Below are positions 1 to 7,923 of a stretch of DNA of 49,591 nucleotides, piece by piece; positions within the stretch are counted from its first letter, which is position 1; every line of letters starts with the position of its first letter. The stretch is from NCBI GenBank assembly GCA_902801425.1, contig CADCIQ010000033.1:1-49591 (forward strand). The letters are read 5' to 3'. The position numbers and the translations under genes were made by a program. The stretch comes from an uncultured Bacteroidales bacterium (GTDB lineage Bacteria > Bacteroidota > Bacteroidia > Bacteroidales > Bacteroidaceae). The notes beneath the pieces were generated by a model. It searched no databases and was not told where the DNA came from. It saw only the letters and a program-made list of their open reading frames with translations.

Positions 1-110
1 TTCTTGGCTACTGTCCAAACATTCTTACGAGCACCAAAGTAACCCTTGGTAAGCTTCAAAATTCTCTTTCTCTTAGCACGAGAAGCAACATGATTTACTG
101 AACGTGGCAT
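1..110 (-). CDS. rplT: 50S ribosomal protein L20, C-terminally cut by the window edge
   Basis: L20 binds 23S rRNA early in large-subunit assembly. The 36 visible residues begin [16 protein letters not shown] and continue [19 protein letters not shown], the conserved basic N-terminus of L20. The gene runs off the left edge, so only its 5' third is present. It lies 37 bp downstream of rpmI and follows infC, the standard infC-rpmI-rplT order, and is very probably cotranscribed from the promoter upstream of infC. Identification is certain; the length cannot be judged here. Confidence 0.96.
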   Translation of the reverse strand, partial: MPRSVNHVASRAKRKRILKLTKGYFGARKNVWTVAK

Positions 111-147
111 AATTTTTTTACTTTTTCAAAAATGTTCGACAATAAGA

Positions 148-345
148 TTAACGGAGACACAGCAGATCGCGAACCTGCTTTGTATTAGTACCATCAACGA
201 TAGTAGAACCGAGAAGGTTTCTCTTCTGCTTCTTGGTCTTCTTAGTCAGAATGTGACTGTGAAACGCATGACGTCTCTTGATCTTACCTGTTCCGGTGAA
301 AGAAAAACGCTTCTTTGCAGCGGAGTTTGTCTTAACTTTTGGCAT
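148..345 (-). CDS. rpmI: 50S ribosomal protein L35
   Basis: Small basic large-subunit ribosomal protein of 65 residues, the usual length for L35. It starts [20 protein letters not shown] and contains the family's lysine/arginine-rich body with a conserved HILTKKT stretch. It sits between infC (78 bp upstream) and rplT (37 bp downstream) in the same orientation, so it belongs to the infC-rpmI-rplT transcript. There is no purine-rich Shine-Dalgarno sequence before the ATG, as is common in Bacteroidota; the upstream bases are A/T-rich. Confidence 0.97.
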   Translation of the reverse strand: MPKVKTNSAAKKRFSFTGTGKIKRRHAFHSHILTKKTKKQKRNLLGSTIVDGTNTKQVRDLLCLR

Positions 346-423
346 TTTTTTGTTTGTTTAATTTGTTATTAATTAATGGTGGCAACGCATATACCCGGCG
401 TTACGCACTCTCTTTTTCCTTTT

Positions 424-1140
424 TTATTCCTCGTTTGAGTCCTGAAGCTTCTTGAGAAGTTCCTCGCCACCTTTTACATTAGCGAAGAGACCGCCATTTG
501 CTGGTGCCTCTGTATCAATCTCATTAACTTCAACTGGCTTGCCAGTCTCTTTTGCTTCTGCCTCACGACGCTCGCGATCCATCTTCTGCTGACTCTTCTT
601 TGCCTGTGCAGCCTTCTTTGGTGCGAGGAAGAGGAACATCTTCTTTCCTTCGAGCTTTGGAAGCTGTTCTACCTTGCCACACTCCTCAAGGTCGTTAGCG
701 AAACGCAGAAGGAGAACCTCGCCCTGCTCCTTGAAGAGAATTGAGCGACCACGGAAGAATACGTATGCACGAACCTTGTTACCTTCCTCAAGGAACTCCT
801 TTGCATGCTTGAGCTTGAACTGATAGTCATGGTCGTCAGTCTGAGGTCCGAAACGTATTTCCTTAACCTCAACCTTAACCTGCTTCTGCTTCATTTCCTT
901 AGCGCGCTTCTTCTGCTGGTAAAGGAACTTTGAGTAGTCGATGATACGGCAAACAGGTGGCTGTGCGTTAGGTGAGATCTCTACGAGGTCAACGCCTTTC
1001 TGACGGGCGATGTCCAAAGCCTGACGGGTTGGCATTACAGATGAGCCATCCTCATCTACGATACGTACCTCACGAACACGGATCTGCTCGTTTATGCGGT
1101 ACTGCTGTTTGTTGTTTCCTTGTTTTTTGTCTGGTTTCAT
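424..1140 (-). CDS. infC: Translation initiation factor IF-3
   Basis: IF-3 binds the 30S subunit, keeps the ribosomal subunits apart and checks start-codon pairing. The 238-residue protein has the IF-3 N-domain ([19 protein letters not shown], about residues 14-33), the linker, and the C-domain ([21 protein letters not shown], then the FFRGR motif). After the C-domain there is an acidic, lysine-rich tail of about 60 residues, longer than the roughly 180-residue proteobacterial form. The start is ATG, not the rare AUU used by E. coli infC. A canonical promoter lies about 75 bp upstream, so the infC-rpmI-rplT operon begins here; thrS, often the upstream neighbour, is not adjacent. Confidence 0.96.
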   Translation of the reverse strand: MKPDKKQGNNKQQYRINEQIRVREVRIVDEDGSSVMPTRQALDIARQKGVDLVEISPNAQPPVCRIIDYSKFLYQQKKRAKEMKQKQVKVEVKEIRFGPQTDDHDYQFKLKHAKEFLEEGNKVRAYVFFRGRSILFKEQGEVLLLRFANDLEECGKVEQLPKLEGKKMFLFLAPKKAAQAKKSQQKMDRERREAEAKETGKPVEVNEIDTEAPANGGLFANVKGGEELLKKLQDSNEE

Positions 1141-1213
1141 TCGACTGTTTAAAATGTTCTTTGCCTGCTTCTTTTTTGGACACCCTTCGTCCGTATATGA
1201 CGCTAAGCGGGTG

Positions 1214-1244
1214 CAAAGGTACTCATTTTCTGTTGATTGACAAA
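1214..1244 (-). promoter_or_regulatory. Bacteroidota sigma-A promoter for infC-rpmI-rplT
   Basis: Read on the minus strand, TTTG at 1244-1241 is followed after 19 bp by TACCTTTG at 1221-1214, a full match to the Bacteroidota -33/-7 consensus. Transcription should start near 1207, giving a leader of about 65 nt before infC. Confidence 0.85.
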
Positions 1245-1351
1245 ATTTTTTCTGAGTTTTTTCTCAAAACAACATCAATTTTTCCTCTATTGTTGATTTA
1301 TATCGTTCCTTTAGGAAGAGAAGAGTGAAAAGTGAAGAGCGTAAAAATGAA

Positions 1352-1431
1352 AAAGTAAAAATTAGAAAGTAAGAAGTGGCAGATCACGCCCATTAGCTCT
1401 AAAGCTAACCATACTTTTTAATTTTTACTTT
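1352..1431 (-). terminator. Long stem-loop terminator behind the DUF3078 gene
   Basis: Arms 1352-1371 and 1412-1431 are complementary over 20 bp with one mismatch. The loop holds a smaller TTAGCT/AGCTAA palindrome. It lies 20 bp past the stop of the minus-strand DUF3078 gene and is followed on that strand by T-rich sequence. Related stems with a similar loop occur at 6902-6938 and 27372-27427, so this is also a dispersed repeat. The rest of the 1141-1451 gap holds only the infC promoter. Confidence 0.6.
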
Positions 1432-1451
1432 TTACTTTATATTTTTTTCAC

Positions 1452-2552
1452 TTAGAAATTGTATCCCACACCTACGCCGAGGATGGTCTTGAACTGAACT
1501 CTTTCTGCCTCATTACCGTCTTTGTCGGCAATCATTACTCCATTATAGTATTTCATAGATGTAGAGAATGTCATTTGCAGACACTTGAAGAGCTGATATG
1601 AAAGAGCCACATCCCAGTCAACATCGAAGTTGCCTATGCGGCGGTTGTTGTCTCTGTATCTATATACAGGAGTCTTCTCCGGGTCGTTCTTATAGATATT
1701 GATTTCCTTCTTGTCGTATGCATAAGGAGTGTAAAGACCGAGCGTTGATGTGATCTTCAAGTCCTTGATGGAATAGTTGAGGGCTGCCTTCACGGAGAAA
1801 CCAAGCTCTGCACGTGTGTTCATGCTGTAGTCCTTATTGTCGTTGTCGTCATATTTCCAGACGGCATATTTCTCTTTCAGAACACGCTCTATGCCTCCCT
1901 CTTCAGGGTAGAGATCCCTGTACTCCCTGTTCATGGCATCGCTGACTGCAACCGTGGTGAAACGACCTGCGATAGGAGATGCATAAACGGAAATGATGTC
2001 ATTTGGCTTCCAGTCCACACCGACAGACACATCGGTATATGCAGGAGCCATGAACTTGGAAATGATTGGGTTATCATCGCCCTTGCCCTCATAGCTTCTA
2101 CCGAGCGCAAACTGGGTGTTGAAGCCGACAAGAGCCGTAGCGTACCATTTCTTTGCAAACTCGTAACCCACTTTGGTGTTGAGCTTTATGCGGTCACTTG
2201 ACTTCTGCACCTTGTCGTGTGGCTGGTCGATGTATGACATACCATATTCAAGGTCGAGGTTGCTGTCCCATGCAATCTTATCCTTATGGTAAAGCAGACG
2301 CATACGACCGAACAGCACGCCGTTCACGTTGTCGTTACCACCAGCAGCCCAGTTCGACAGGCTTGTAGCTGCGGCATTAAGTCCGGTAACTCCGGTGAAC
2401 TTCCATATCTGATCACCAGTATCTACCTTCTTCAAATCTTTCAGGGCTTCGGCGGCTGCCTCTGCCTGAGTCTGTACTTTTTCCTTGTCAACTTCCTGAG
2501 CATGAGCCATCATAGAGGCCATCATGCAAGCCAAAAACATGATTTTCTTCAT
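1452..2552 (-). CDS. DUF3078 outer-membrane beta-barrel protein
   Basis: Predicted exported protein of 366 residues. It has a short signal peptide (MKKIMFLACMMASMMAHA) followed by a region recognisable as the Bacteroidota DUF3078 family: WKFTGVTGLNAAATSLSNWA, then GGNDNVNGVLFGRMRLLY. Alternating aromatic/polar strands and a terminal phenylalanine (VGVGYNF) are typical of an outer-membrane barrel. The function of the family is unknown. The gene is monocistronic, with its own canonical promoter (2602-2633) and a stem-loop terminator downstream. Family call is from recall of the N-terminal motif, not a search. Confidence 0.8.
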   Translation of the reverse strand: MKKIMFLACMMASMMAHAQEVDKEKVQTQAEAAAEALKDLKKVDTGDQIWKFTGVTGLNAAATSLSNWAAGGNDNVNGVLFGRMRLLYHKDKIAWDSNLDLEYGMSYIDQPHDKVQKSSDRIKLNTKVGYEFAKKWYATALVGFNTQFALGRSYEGKGDDNPIISKFMAPAYTDVSVGVDWKPNDIISVYASPIAGRFTTVAVSDAMNREYRDLYPEEGGIERVLKEKYAVWKYDDNDNKDYSMNTRAELGFSVKAALNYSIKDLKITSTLGLYTPYAYDKKEINIYKNDPEKTPVYRYRDNNRRIGNFDVDWDVALSYQLFKCLQMTFSTSMKYYNGVMIADKDGNEAERVQFKTILGVGVGYNF

Positions 2553-2601
2553 CTTTTTATATGGTATTTATTGTTGTTCTTATATCACAAATTTTCGGCT
2601 G

Positions 2602-2633
2602 CAAAATTATATATTTTTTATGACACGTGCAAA
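2602..2633 (-). promoter_or_regulatory. Promoter of the DUF3078 gene
   Basis: Minus-strand TTTG (2633-2630), 20-bp spacer, TAATTTTG (2609-2602). Matches the Bacteroidota consensus; the predicted start point lies about 45 bp before the ATG. Confidence 0.8.
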
Positions 2634-2664
2634 TATTTCTTTTGCATTTTTCTTGTTATGGCAA

Positions 2665-2700
2665 TAAAAATGGCTCATCCTTGCATTTGTAGGATGAGCC
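2665..2700 (-). terminator. Intrinsic terminator of the Rpn nuclease gene
   Basis: GGCTCATCC (2672-2680) pairs perfectly with GGATGAGCC (2692-2700). On the minus strand the stem is followed by ATTTTTATTG. It lies about 33 bp past the stop of the nuclease gene. Confidence 0.75.
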
Positions 2701-2732
2701 TATGGTCTTGTCTGTATCAATATCGTGTTGAA

Positions 2733-3635
2733 TCACAGTTTGTTGATTTCTTCTTCGGAAAGTCCTGTCATCTTGGCTATTAGGGAGATGGTTAGACCTT
2801 CTTTCTTCATATTAAGAGCGGTTTTGATGATGCCGTTCTTCTCGCCTTCTGCGAGTCCTTCTGCACGACCTTCAGCACGACCTTCTGCGAGTCCTTCTGC
2901 ATGACCTTTAGCTTCACCCTTGAGAAATTTCTCTGACATTATCGTGCGTTCACGACTTACGGAATCCCAGTAGCGGTCAATAGCCCATAGTTCGGCATCG
3001 CTATATGCAGATTCCTCCACAAGACTAACGGCTTTGGCAACATTATCATCTGCAAGAAGTTCCTTATCGACCTCTCTTGTGTGCTCATTTACTTCAGTAA
3101 GGAATCTAAGCCATAGCACAGCCATCTTCTTGTCAAGAACCGTGTTGGGCTTGAACTTAGGCAGTTCGACAAATATCATTTCTATATCGTCAATGGTGTA
3201 TTCCTTATACTTGCTGTGAGTCATCATATAACAATGATAGAAATCATCGTGAAGCTCAGGGAAGGCAATATCATTAACGAGACTTAGGGTATAGACGGGC
3301 TTCAGCTCTGAATACTTTTCTCCACGATCGGCTGGCAACGAATATGCCTTACAGGTATTCAGCAGCACTCTCTGTCTGAATGCATCCGTCCAGTACATCT
3401 GCATCTCTACGAGGAACTGTCGTCCATCCTTATCCTTGCAACGTACATCCACTATGGTATCTTTTTTGTCAGGATTTACAGGAACCATCTCCGAAGGAAG
3501 ATATTCCAATTCAACAATCTCCTTGCCTTCAGGTAGAGGCAGAAGGGCATTAAGGAAACTGATGAGCAATTCCTTATGCTCACCAAACACCTTCTTGAAG
3601 GTCAAATCCGCTTTCGGGTCAAGATATTTTGCCAT
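2733..3635 (-). CDS. Rpn/TIGR01784-type PD-(D/E)XK nuclease family protein
   Basis: About 300 residues. The N-terminus MAKYLDPKADLTFKKVFGE is the signature of the Rpn/'PD-(D/E)XK transposase' family. The nuclease core is visible as IVDVRCKDKDG followed by FLVEMQ, supplying the acidic and Glu-x-Gln/Lys positions. E. coli Rpn members promote recA-independent recombination by nicking DNA; the role here is inferred. The C-terminus contains an (A/G)EG(L/R) repeat (about residues 260-285) seen in many members, followed by a short helical tail. A longer reading frame extends upstream to 3728, but that part is a 21-bp tandem repeat lying after the promoter, so the MAKYLD start was chosen. No transposase terminal repeats were seen. 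Confidence 0.85.
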   Translation of the reverse strand: MAKYLDPKADLTFKKVFGEHKELLISFLNALLPLPEGKEIVELEYLPSEMVPVNPDKKDTIVDVRCKDKDGRQFLVEMQMYWTDAFRQRVLLNTCKAYSLPADRGEKYSELKPVYTLSLVNDIAFPELHDDFYHCYMMTHSKYKEYTIDDIEMIFVELPKFKPNTVLDKKMAVLWLRFLTEVNEHTREVDKELLADDNVAKAVSLVEESAYSDAELWAIDRYWDSVSRERTIMSEKFLKGEAKGHAEGLAEGRAEGRAEGLAEGEKNGIIKTALNMKKEGLTISLIAKMTGLSEEEINKL

Positions 3636-3643
3636 AATGCTTA

Positions 3644-3706
3644 AATGTCTAAGGTCTAAAGTCAAATGTCTAAGGTCTAAAGTCAAATGTCTAAGGTCTA
3701 AAGTCA
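3644..3706. repeat. 21-bp tandem repeat, three perfect units
   Basis: Units at 3644-3664, 3665-3685 and 3686-3706, each built from AATGTCTAAGG plus TCTAAAGTCA, then degenerate AAGGTC/AAAGG copies to about 3735. The array lies in the 5' leader of the Rpn gene, between its promoter and its start codon. Being a multiple of three it stays open in the gene's frame as a 7-residue repeat, but is probably not translated. Confidence 0.85.
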
Positions 3707-3771
3707 AAGGTCTAAGGTCAAAGGACAAAGGTCTTTAGCCTTTTGCCTTTTGGCTTTTGTCCTTTCGATGG

Positions 3772-3779
3772 CAAAGATA
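3772..3779 (-). promoter_or_regulatory. Probable -7 box for the Rpn gene
   Basis: TATCTTTG on the minus strand with only a weak TTG at the -33 position. It is the only good -7 match upstream of the nuclease gene and places the 21-bp repeats in the leader. Confidence 0.5.
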
Positions 3780-3868
3780 CAAACTTTTTCTTGTTTCTCC
3801 AAGAAAAAACATTTTTTTTTGCTTTTGGCCTATGGAAGAGTGGGGAAGGGGATAGTGAAAAAAACTAT

Positions 3869-3946
3869 CGTTTTTCTTAGAAAGAAAAGAGGTTGGAACA
3901 GGACGCTCCAACCTCGGACGATTTCGCTTTTTAAGAAAAAAACGTA
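3869..3946. repeat. Large imperfect stem-loop between divergent promoters
   Basis: A perfect 9-bp stem GAGGTTGGA (3889-3897) / TCCAACCTC (3907-3915) is nested inside longer A/T-rich arms (about 3869-3884 and 3930-3946). It lies between the minus-strand Rpn promoter and the plus-strand GH28 promoter. No gene is visible in 3780-4030. It resembles the palindromic elements found at other gene borders in this window, but its sequence is not obviously the same. Confidence 0.5.
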
Positions 3947-4034
3947 AAACGAAATCAATAATGGGTGCAAATATAGTGAATATATTCATAAAAACAAAAT
4001 TTTTAAGCAATATTTTTGAAAATTAACACACTTA

Positions 4035-4066
4035 TTTGTATATATTATTTTTTTTGTCTATCTTTG
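4035..4066 (+). promoter_or_regulatory. Promoter of the GH28-GH105 gene
   Basis: TTTG (4035-4038), 20-bp spacer, TATCTTTG (4059-4066). The predicted transcript has a leader of about 145 nt before the ATG. The leader contains two possible hairpins, GTGCGA/TCGCAC (4086/4133) and AAATGC/GCATTT further on. Confidence 0.8.
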
Positions 4067-4217
4067 CATTTTGAAAATAATATGATGTGCGATTACCTTA
4101 GAAGATAATTACGAATTACTTGGTTAGATGGCTTCGCACTATTTTCCAAATGCGATAATAATTGAATACGTTGCATTTTGAAACTATGTCCAATGATAAC
4201 TAATTATTAAAGATTAA

Positions 4218-6881
4218 ATGAATAAACTGACATTTTTGGTGTTTTCGTTCCTTGTGCTCCCGTTGACCTTGATGGCTCAGACATGGGACGATGCTAAGTA
4301 CAAAGCCATTGAGGCAAGCATAGTTGCTCCTAAATTCGCCGATGCTGAGTTTGATATTACGGCAAGCGGCGTGACTACGGCTTCTACAGCCAAGGAGATT
4401 CAGGCTGCCATTAATGACGCTATAACACAATGTTCCGAGGCTGGTGGCGGTAAGGTTATCATTCCTCCTGGAACATGGAACACCGGTGCTATTACCCTGA
4501 AAAGCAACGTGAACCTTGTCATTAAGGCTGGTGCAACCCTTCTTTTTGCATACGATCCTTACCTCTACCCATTGGTGAAAACCCGTTGGGAAGGTCTCGA
4601 CATCATGAACTATTCCCCATGTATCTACGCCTATCAGGCAAAGAACGTGGCTATTACCGGCGATGGTATCATCGATGGTAATGGTTCCAAGGAGACTTGG
4701 TGGAAGTGGAGTGGGGCAGCGAAGTACGGATATGCCCCTCACACGCTCCAGAGCCAGTCTAATGAGTATGCCGGAAAGAATGAGCAGTATAAGCAGAAGG
4801 ATTCAAACGGAAAGGTGCTGAGCAACCGTAACACCCTTCTTTGGATGGCTGATAACAATATTCCTACCGAGGAGCGCGTCTTCGGACTCGGATGTGGTAT
4901 GCGTCCACAGCTCGTCAATTTCTATGAGTGCGAAAACGTGCTCGTTGATGGCGTAACCCTCCTCCGCTCTCCTTTCTGGGTTATCCACCCTACGTTGTGT
5001 AAGAACGTAACCGTTCGTCGTTGTAAGATTATCAACGATGGACCTAACGGCGATGGCTGTGACCCAGAGTCATGTGAGAACGTGCTTATCGAGAATTGTA
5101 TCTTCAATACAGGTGATGACTGTATCGCTATCAAGTCAGGTCGTAATGCTGATGGTCGTCGCACTCCCCGCCCTTCAAAGAACATCATCATCCGTGGCTG
5201 TACCATGGAAGACGGACATGGTGGCGTGGTTATCGGTAGCGAGATAAGCGCAGGCGTTTCCGAGGTTTATGCCGAGGATTGCCGCATGGACTCTCCAAAC
5301 CTTGATCGTGTGCTCCGTATCAAGACAAACACCTGTCGTGGTGGTGTGACCGATGGCATCTATATGCGTAACGTAACCGTAGGCCAATGTCGTGAGGCTG
5401 TTCTCCGCATCAACCTCCAGTATGAGCCTAATGAGCAGTCAAAGCGCGGTTTCAGACCAACCGTCAAGAACATCTACATGGAGAATGTGACCTGTAAGAA
5501 ATCGCAGTATGGCATCATGCTCAACGGTCTTGAAGATACCGTTATGATTGATAACATCAGTCTCAGAAACTGTAACTTCAACGGAGTAACAGAGAAGCCG
5601 ATCCTGAAGACTGGTAAGATTGGTAAGAAAATCAAGTTCAGCAAGCTCATCATCAACAATAAGCTCATTCTCGCCAAGGCACCATACAAGCACTATTCAG
5701 AGTGGATGACATGGAGCGAGATGAAGCGTGTGAAGCACCCGTTCTATCTCGACTTTACCGATGAGGCTAAGACCCCTAACGGTAAGTGGTCATACGTGGT
5801 AGGCATAGAGCTTGAGGGTATGCTCGATACATGGCGCGCATATCAGAATGAGGATGTCCTTAAATATATAAAGGAGTATCCTGCTCGAATGATTGACATC
5901 AACGGCAACATCATCGGCTACAAGCAGTCTGACTATAATCTTGACAACGTGCGTCCAGCGCGTCTCATCCTCCGTCTTAACCGTCTCTTCTTCGATGATA
6001 AGAAGACTGTGAACTTCGGTACTGAGCGTGCCGTAGCCAACGTATATACCCAGATGCAGTCACATCCTCGCACTATGCAAGGCAAGGGTGGTCGCGGAGT
6101 GTTCTGGCACAAGAAGATTTACCCTCACCAGGTATGGCTTGATGGTATCTACATGGGACTCCCATTCTTCACTATGGCAGCCGAGGAAATGGAAGGTAAG
6201 GATGTGGCAAAGCAGGTTTATGATGATGCCGTAAACCAGATTGCAACCACTTTCGAGAAGACATTCGACGAGAAGACTGGGCTCTGGAAACACGCTTGGG
6301 ACGAGAAGAAGACTATGTTCTGGGCAGACAAGACCACAGGTCTCAGTCAGCACACATGGTCACGCGCTCTTGGCTGGTTTGCTATGGCTATGACTGAGGT
6401 GCTCGATGTCCTTCCTGAGAACTATGAGCGTCGCAAGGAGGTTTGCGATATGCTCCAGAAAACCATGACCGCCGTTGTGAAGTATCAGGATCAGAAGACA
6501 GGCGTATGGTATGACGTTATGGATGTCAAGGATCCAAAGAACTACCTCGAATCAACCGCCTCTTGTATGTTCTCTTACGTTCTTCTGAAGGGCGCGCGTC
6601 TCGGCTATATCGACGCTTCTTTCAAGCAGGCAGGTGTTAAGGCATACGAGGGTATCATCAAGGAGTTCATTAAGATTAATAATGATAAGACGATCTCCCT
6701 CACCAACTGTTGTTCCGTAAGTGGTCTGGGTCCTGATAACAATCCTGCTCGTGACGGCTCATTCGAGTACTATATGTCAGAGCCTATCCGCGACAACGAC
6801 GCTAAGGGTATCGGTCCATTCCTCTGGGCAAGTCTCGAAATGGAGCGTGACAAGGCGGAGACCGTTAAGCTCGATTATTAA
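4218..6881 (+). CDS. Secreted two-domain pectinase: GH28 polygalacturonase fused to GH105 unsaturated glycuronyl hydrolase
   Basis: 887 residues, signal peptide 1-20 (MNKLTFLVFSFLVLPLTLMA). Residues about 40-475 are a GH28 right-handed beta-helix: NGDGCDPES (277-285), the catalytic aspartate pair in NTGDDCIAIKSG (297-308), GHGGVVIGSE (333-342) and RIK (367-369). Residues about 520-885 are a GH105 (alpha/alpha)6 domain with HQVWLDGIYMG, where D642 corresponds to the catalytic acid by position, and HTWSRALGWF. GH28 cleaves polygalacturonan or rhamnogalacturonan; GH105 removes the unsaturated uronic acid that pectate lyases leave. The joint product suits sequential pectin trimming, and a family 1 pectate lyase lies 16 kb away. 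Single-gene unit with its own promoter and terminator. Exact substrate cannot be read from sequence. Confidence 0.92.
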   Translation: MNKLTFLVFSFLVLPLTLMAQTWDDAKYKAIEASIVAPKFADAEFDITASGVTTASTAKEIQAAINDAITQCSEAGGGKVIIPPGTWNTGAITLKSNVNLVIKAGATLLFAYDPYLYPLVKTRWEGLDIMNYSPCIYAYQAKNVAITGDGIIDGNGSKETWWKWSGAAKYGYAPHTLQSQSNEYAGKNEQYKQKDSNGKVLSNRNTLLWMADNNIPTEERVFGLGCGMRPQLVNFYECENVLVDGVTLLRSPFWVIHPTLCKNVTVRRCKIINDGPNGDGCDPESCENVLIENCIFNTGDDCIAIKSGRNADGRRTPRPSKNIIIRGCTMEDGHGGVVIGSEISAGVSEVYAEDCRMDSPNLDRVLRIKTNTCRGGVTDGIYMRNVTVGQCREAVLRINLQYEPNEQSKRGFRPTVKNIYMENVTCKKSQYGIMLNGLEDTVMIDNISLRNCNFNGVTEKPILKTGKIGKKIKFSKLIINNKLILAKAPYKHYSEWMTWSEMKRVKHPFYLDFTDEAKTPNGKWSYVVGIELEGMLDTWRAYQNEDVLKYIKEYPARMIDINGNIIGYKQSDYNLDNVRPARLILRLNRLFFDDKKTVNFGTERAVANVYTQMQSHPRTMQGKGGRGVFWHKKIYPHQVWLDGIYMGLPFFTMAAEEMEGKDVAKQVYDDAVNQIATTFEKTFDEKTGLWKHAWDEKKTMFWADKTTGLSQHTWSRALGWFAMAMTEVLDVLPENYERRKEVCDMLQKTMTAVVKYQDQKTGVWYDVMDVKDPKNYLESTASCMFSYVLLKGARLGYIDASFKQAGVKAYEGIIKEFIKINNDKTISLTNCCSVSGLGPDNNPARDGSFEYYMSEPIRDNDAKGIGPFLWASLEMERDKAETVKLDY

Positions 6882-6901
6882 GAAATTAAGAAGTAAAAGA
6901 T

Positions 6902-6940
6902 AAAAAGTATGGTTAGCGTTATGCTGACCATACTTTTTTT
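6902..6940 (+). terminator. Intrinsic terminator of the GH28-GH105 gene
   Basis: A 16-bp stem with one G-T pair (arms 6902-6917 and 6923-6938), 5-nt loop and T run. The stem sequence GTATGGTTAGC is shared with the hairpin at 1352-1431. Confidence 0.85.
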
Positions 6941-7441
6941 TGTTTCTTGTTCGTGGGGAATTTGAACGCAAATGAAAAAATGCCTTCAAATCATGAGAAT
7001 GGATTATGGCAGATGATGAGTTAGCCCCTAATAGGGATCTGTTGTGCCAAAATAATCCCAGAAAACGTGTCGGTAACAGGTAACGGGTAACAATAAGAAA
7101 AATAGTGTAATCTGCTGCCTATATTTATTATTTCTATATATAATAAGGTATATAAACTCCTTAGAATAATTCAGTAAAATTAGGTCCTACACAAAAATCC
7201 TTATTGTTACCTGTTACTTGTTACTGGTCGTGATTCCCTTGCTTGTCGAGGGAGACTCAGAATTAGGTTTGTGACTGCCTAAGATGAAGATAATGAGGAT
7301 GTTATGTGTAATCAGAGGACTAGATATAGGCTACTGATAGTCTCAACGATATAACAATAAGCATTGATTTCTGGCTGATTCACCTTATTCCGTATGCTTG
7401 AAAAACTATGTAAAAATGCTCTGGTAACAATAATTTCGTTA

Positions 7442-7507
7442 CTGAAGTTTCGTAAGTTCAGAATTGCCTGGAAGGCAATTCTGAATATCCGGAACTTAAT
7501 TTCGTTA
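7442..7507. mobile_element. 66-bp palindromic insertion with 11-bp flanking duplication
   Basis: The sequence TAATTTCGTTA occurs at 7431-7441 and again at 7497-7507. Between them is a palindrome with a perfect 13-bp inner stem, TTCAGAATTGCCT (7457-7469) and its complement (7473-7485), plus AAGTT/AACTT outer arms. Copy B of the surrounding element has only one TAATTCCATTA at this place and no palindrome, so copy B is the empty site. This is the structure left by a miniature transposable element, although an 11-bp duplication made by replication slippage is also possible. Confidence 0.6.
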
Positions 7508-7587
7508 ATTTCAATAGTAATCACCAATATGCACGTTATTCCTCAAAAGAAAGTGAAAACCATCTCCCATATCCCTAAGATGTAGTT

Positions 7588-7706
7588 CCGTTTTAAAACC
7601 GTTTTAAAACCGTTGTAAAACCGATGTGCTTCCCATCTTCCTTTGCTCTATAAATAGGCGAAATAGCGAGGACATAGCGAAGGCAGAACGAAGGCACAAC
7701 AGCATT
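7588..7706. repeat. Two 11-bp degenerate tandem arrays in copy A
   Basis: Array 1: CCGTTTTAAAA twice, CCGTTGTAAAA, CCGATGTGCTT (7588-7631). Array 2: ATAGCGAGGAC, ATAGCGAAGGC, AGAACGAAGGC (7663-7695) with degenerate flanking units. Both have exact 11-bp spacing. The matching arrays in copy B have a different unit number and different bases. Confidence 0.75.
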
Positions 7707-7857
7707 TTCTAACCCCGCAGTAACAAGTAACAGGTAACAATAAGGATTTTAGTGTTAGCGTACCTCATCTCAGATTAAGTAGTAAGAAGGTTATTGTTGT
7801 CCAGTAAAACTCATAATTATCATTTTGTTTTATGGTAAAAGCAAAAGATAATCAAAA

Positions 7858-7887
7858 GAGGATGTGCCAAAATTCTGACACACCCTC
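7858..7887 (-). terminator. Stem-loop behind the small peptide gene
   Basis: GAGGATGTG (7858-7866) pairs with CACACCCTC (7879-7887) through one wobble pair. It sits 37 bp past the stop of the minus-strand peptide gene, followed on that strand by CTTTTGATTATCTTTTGC. Confidence 0.55.
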
Positions 7888-7923
7888 TCATGGTTAATTG
7901 CAAATTAATTAATATATAGTGAA

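Larger units (their letters stand above)
7052..7774. repeat. 720-bp non-coding repeat element, copy A
   Basis: Imperfect copy of 36977-37697, in the same orientation. It begins ATAATCCC.GAAAACGTGT and ends CTCAGA/TTCAGA. Internal parts: a 25-bp inverted repeat of GTAAC heptamers (7073-7097 with 7200-7224, two mismatches), a 66-bp palindromic insertion (7442-7507), two 11-bp arrays (7588-7631 and about 7652-7706), and a third cluster of GTAAC heptamers (7720-7744). The reading frames inside it are not conserved between the copies, so it looks non-coding. No transposase and no clear terminal inverted repeat. The gap 6882-7923 holds nothing else but the terminators at either end. Confidence 0.85.

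Noticed and set aside
2733-3635. Active transposon
   Set aside because: Family is called 'transposase' in databases, but no terminal inverted repeats or target duplications flank it.
2733-3728. Longer start for the Rpn nuclease
   Set aside because: The added residues are translation of the 21-bp repeat; the family's N-terminus MAKYLDPK begins at 3635.
7394-7585. 63-residue frame on the plus strand in copy A of the 720-bp element
   Set aside because: The frame spans the palindromic insertion and is broken in copy B; no promoter.
7588-7706. CRISPR array
   Set aside because: The units are 11 bp with no spacers of constant length, and there are no cas genes in the window.
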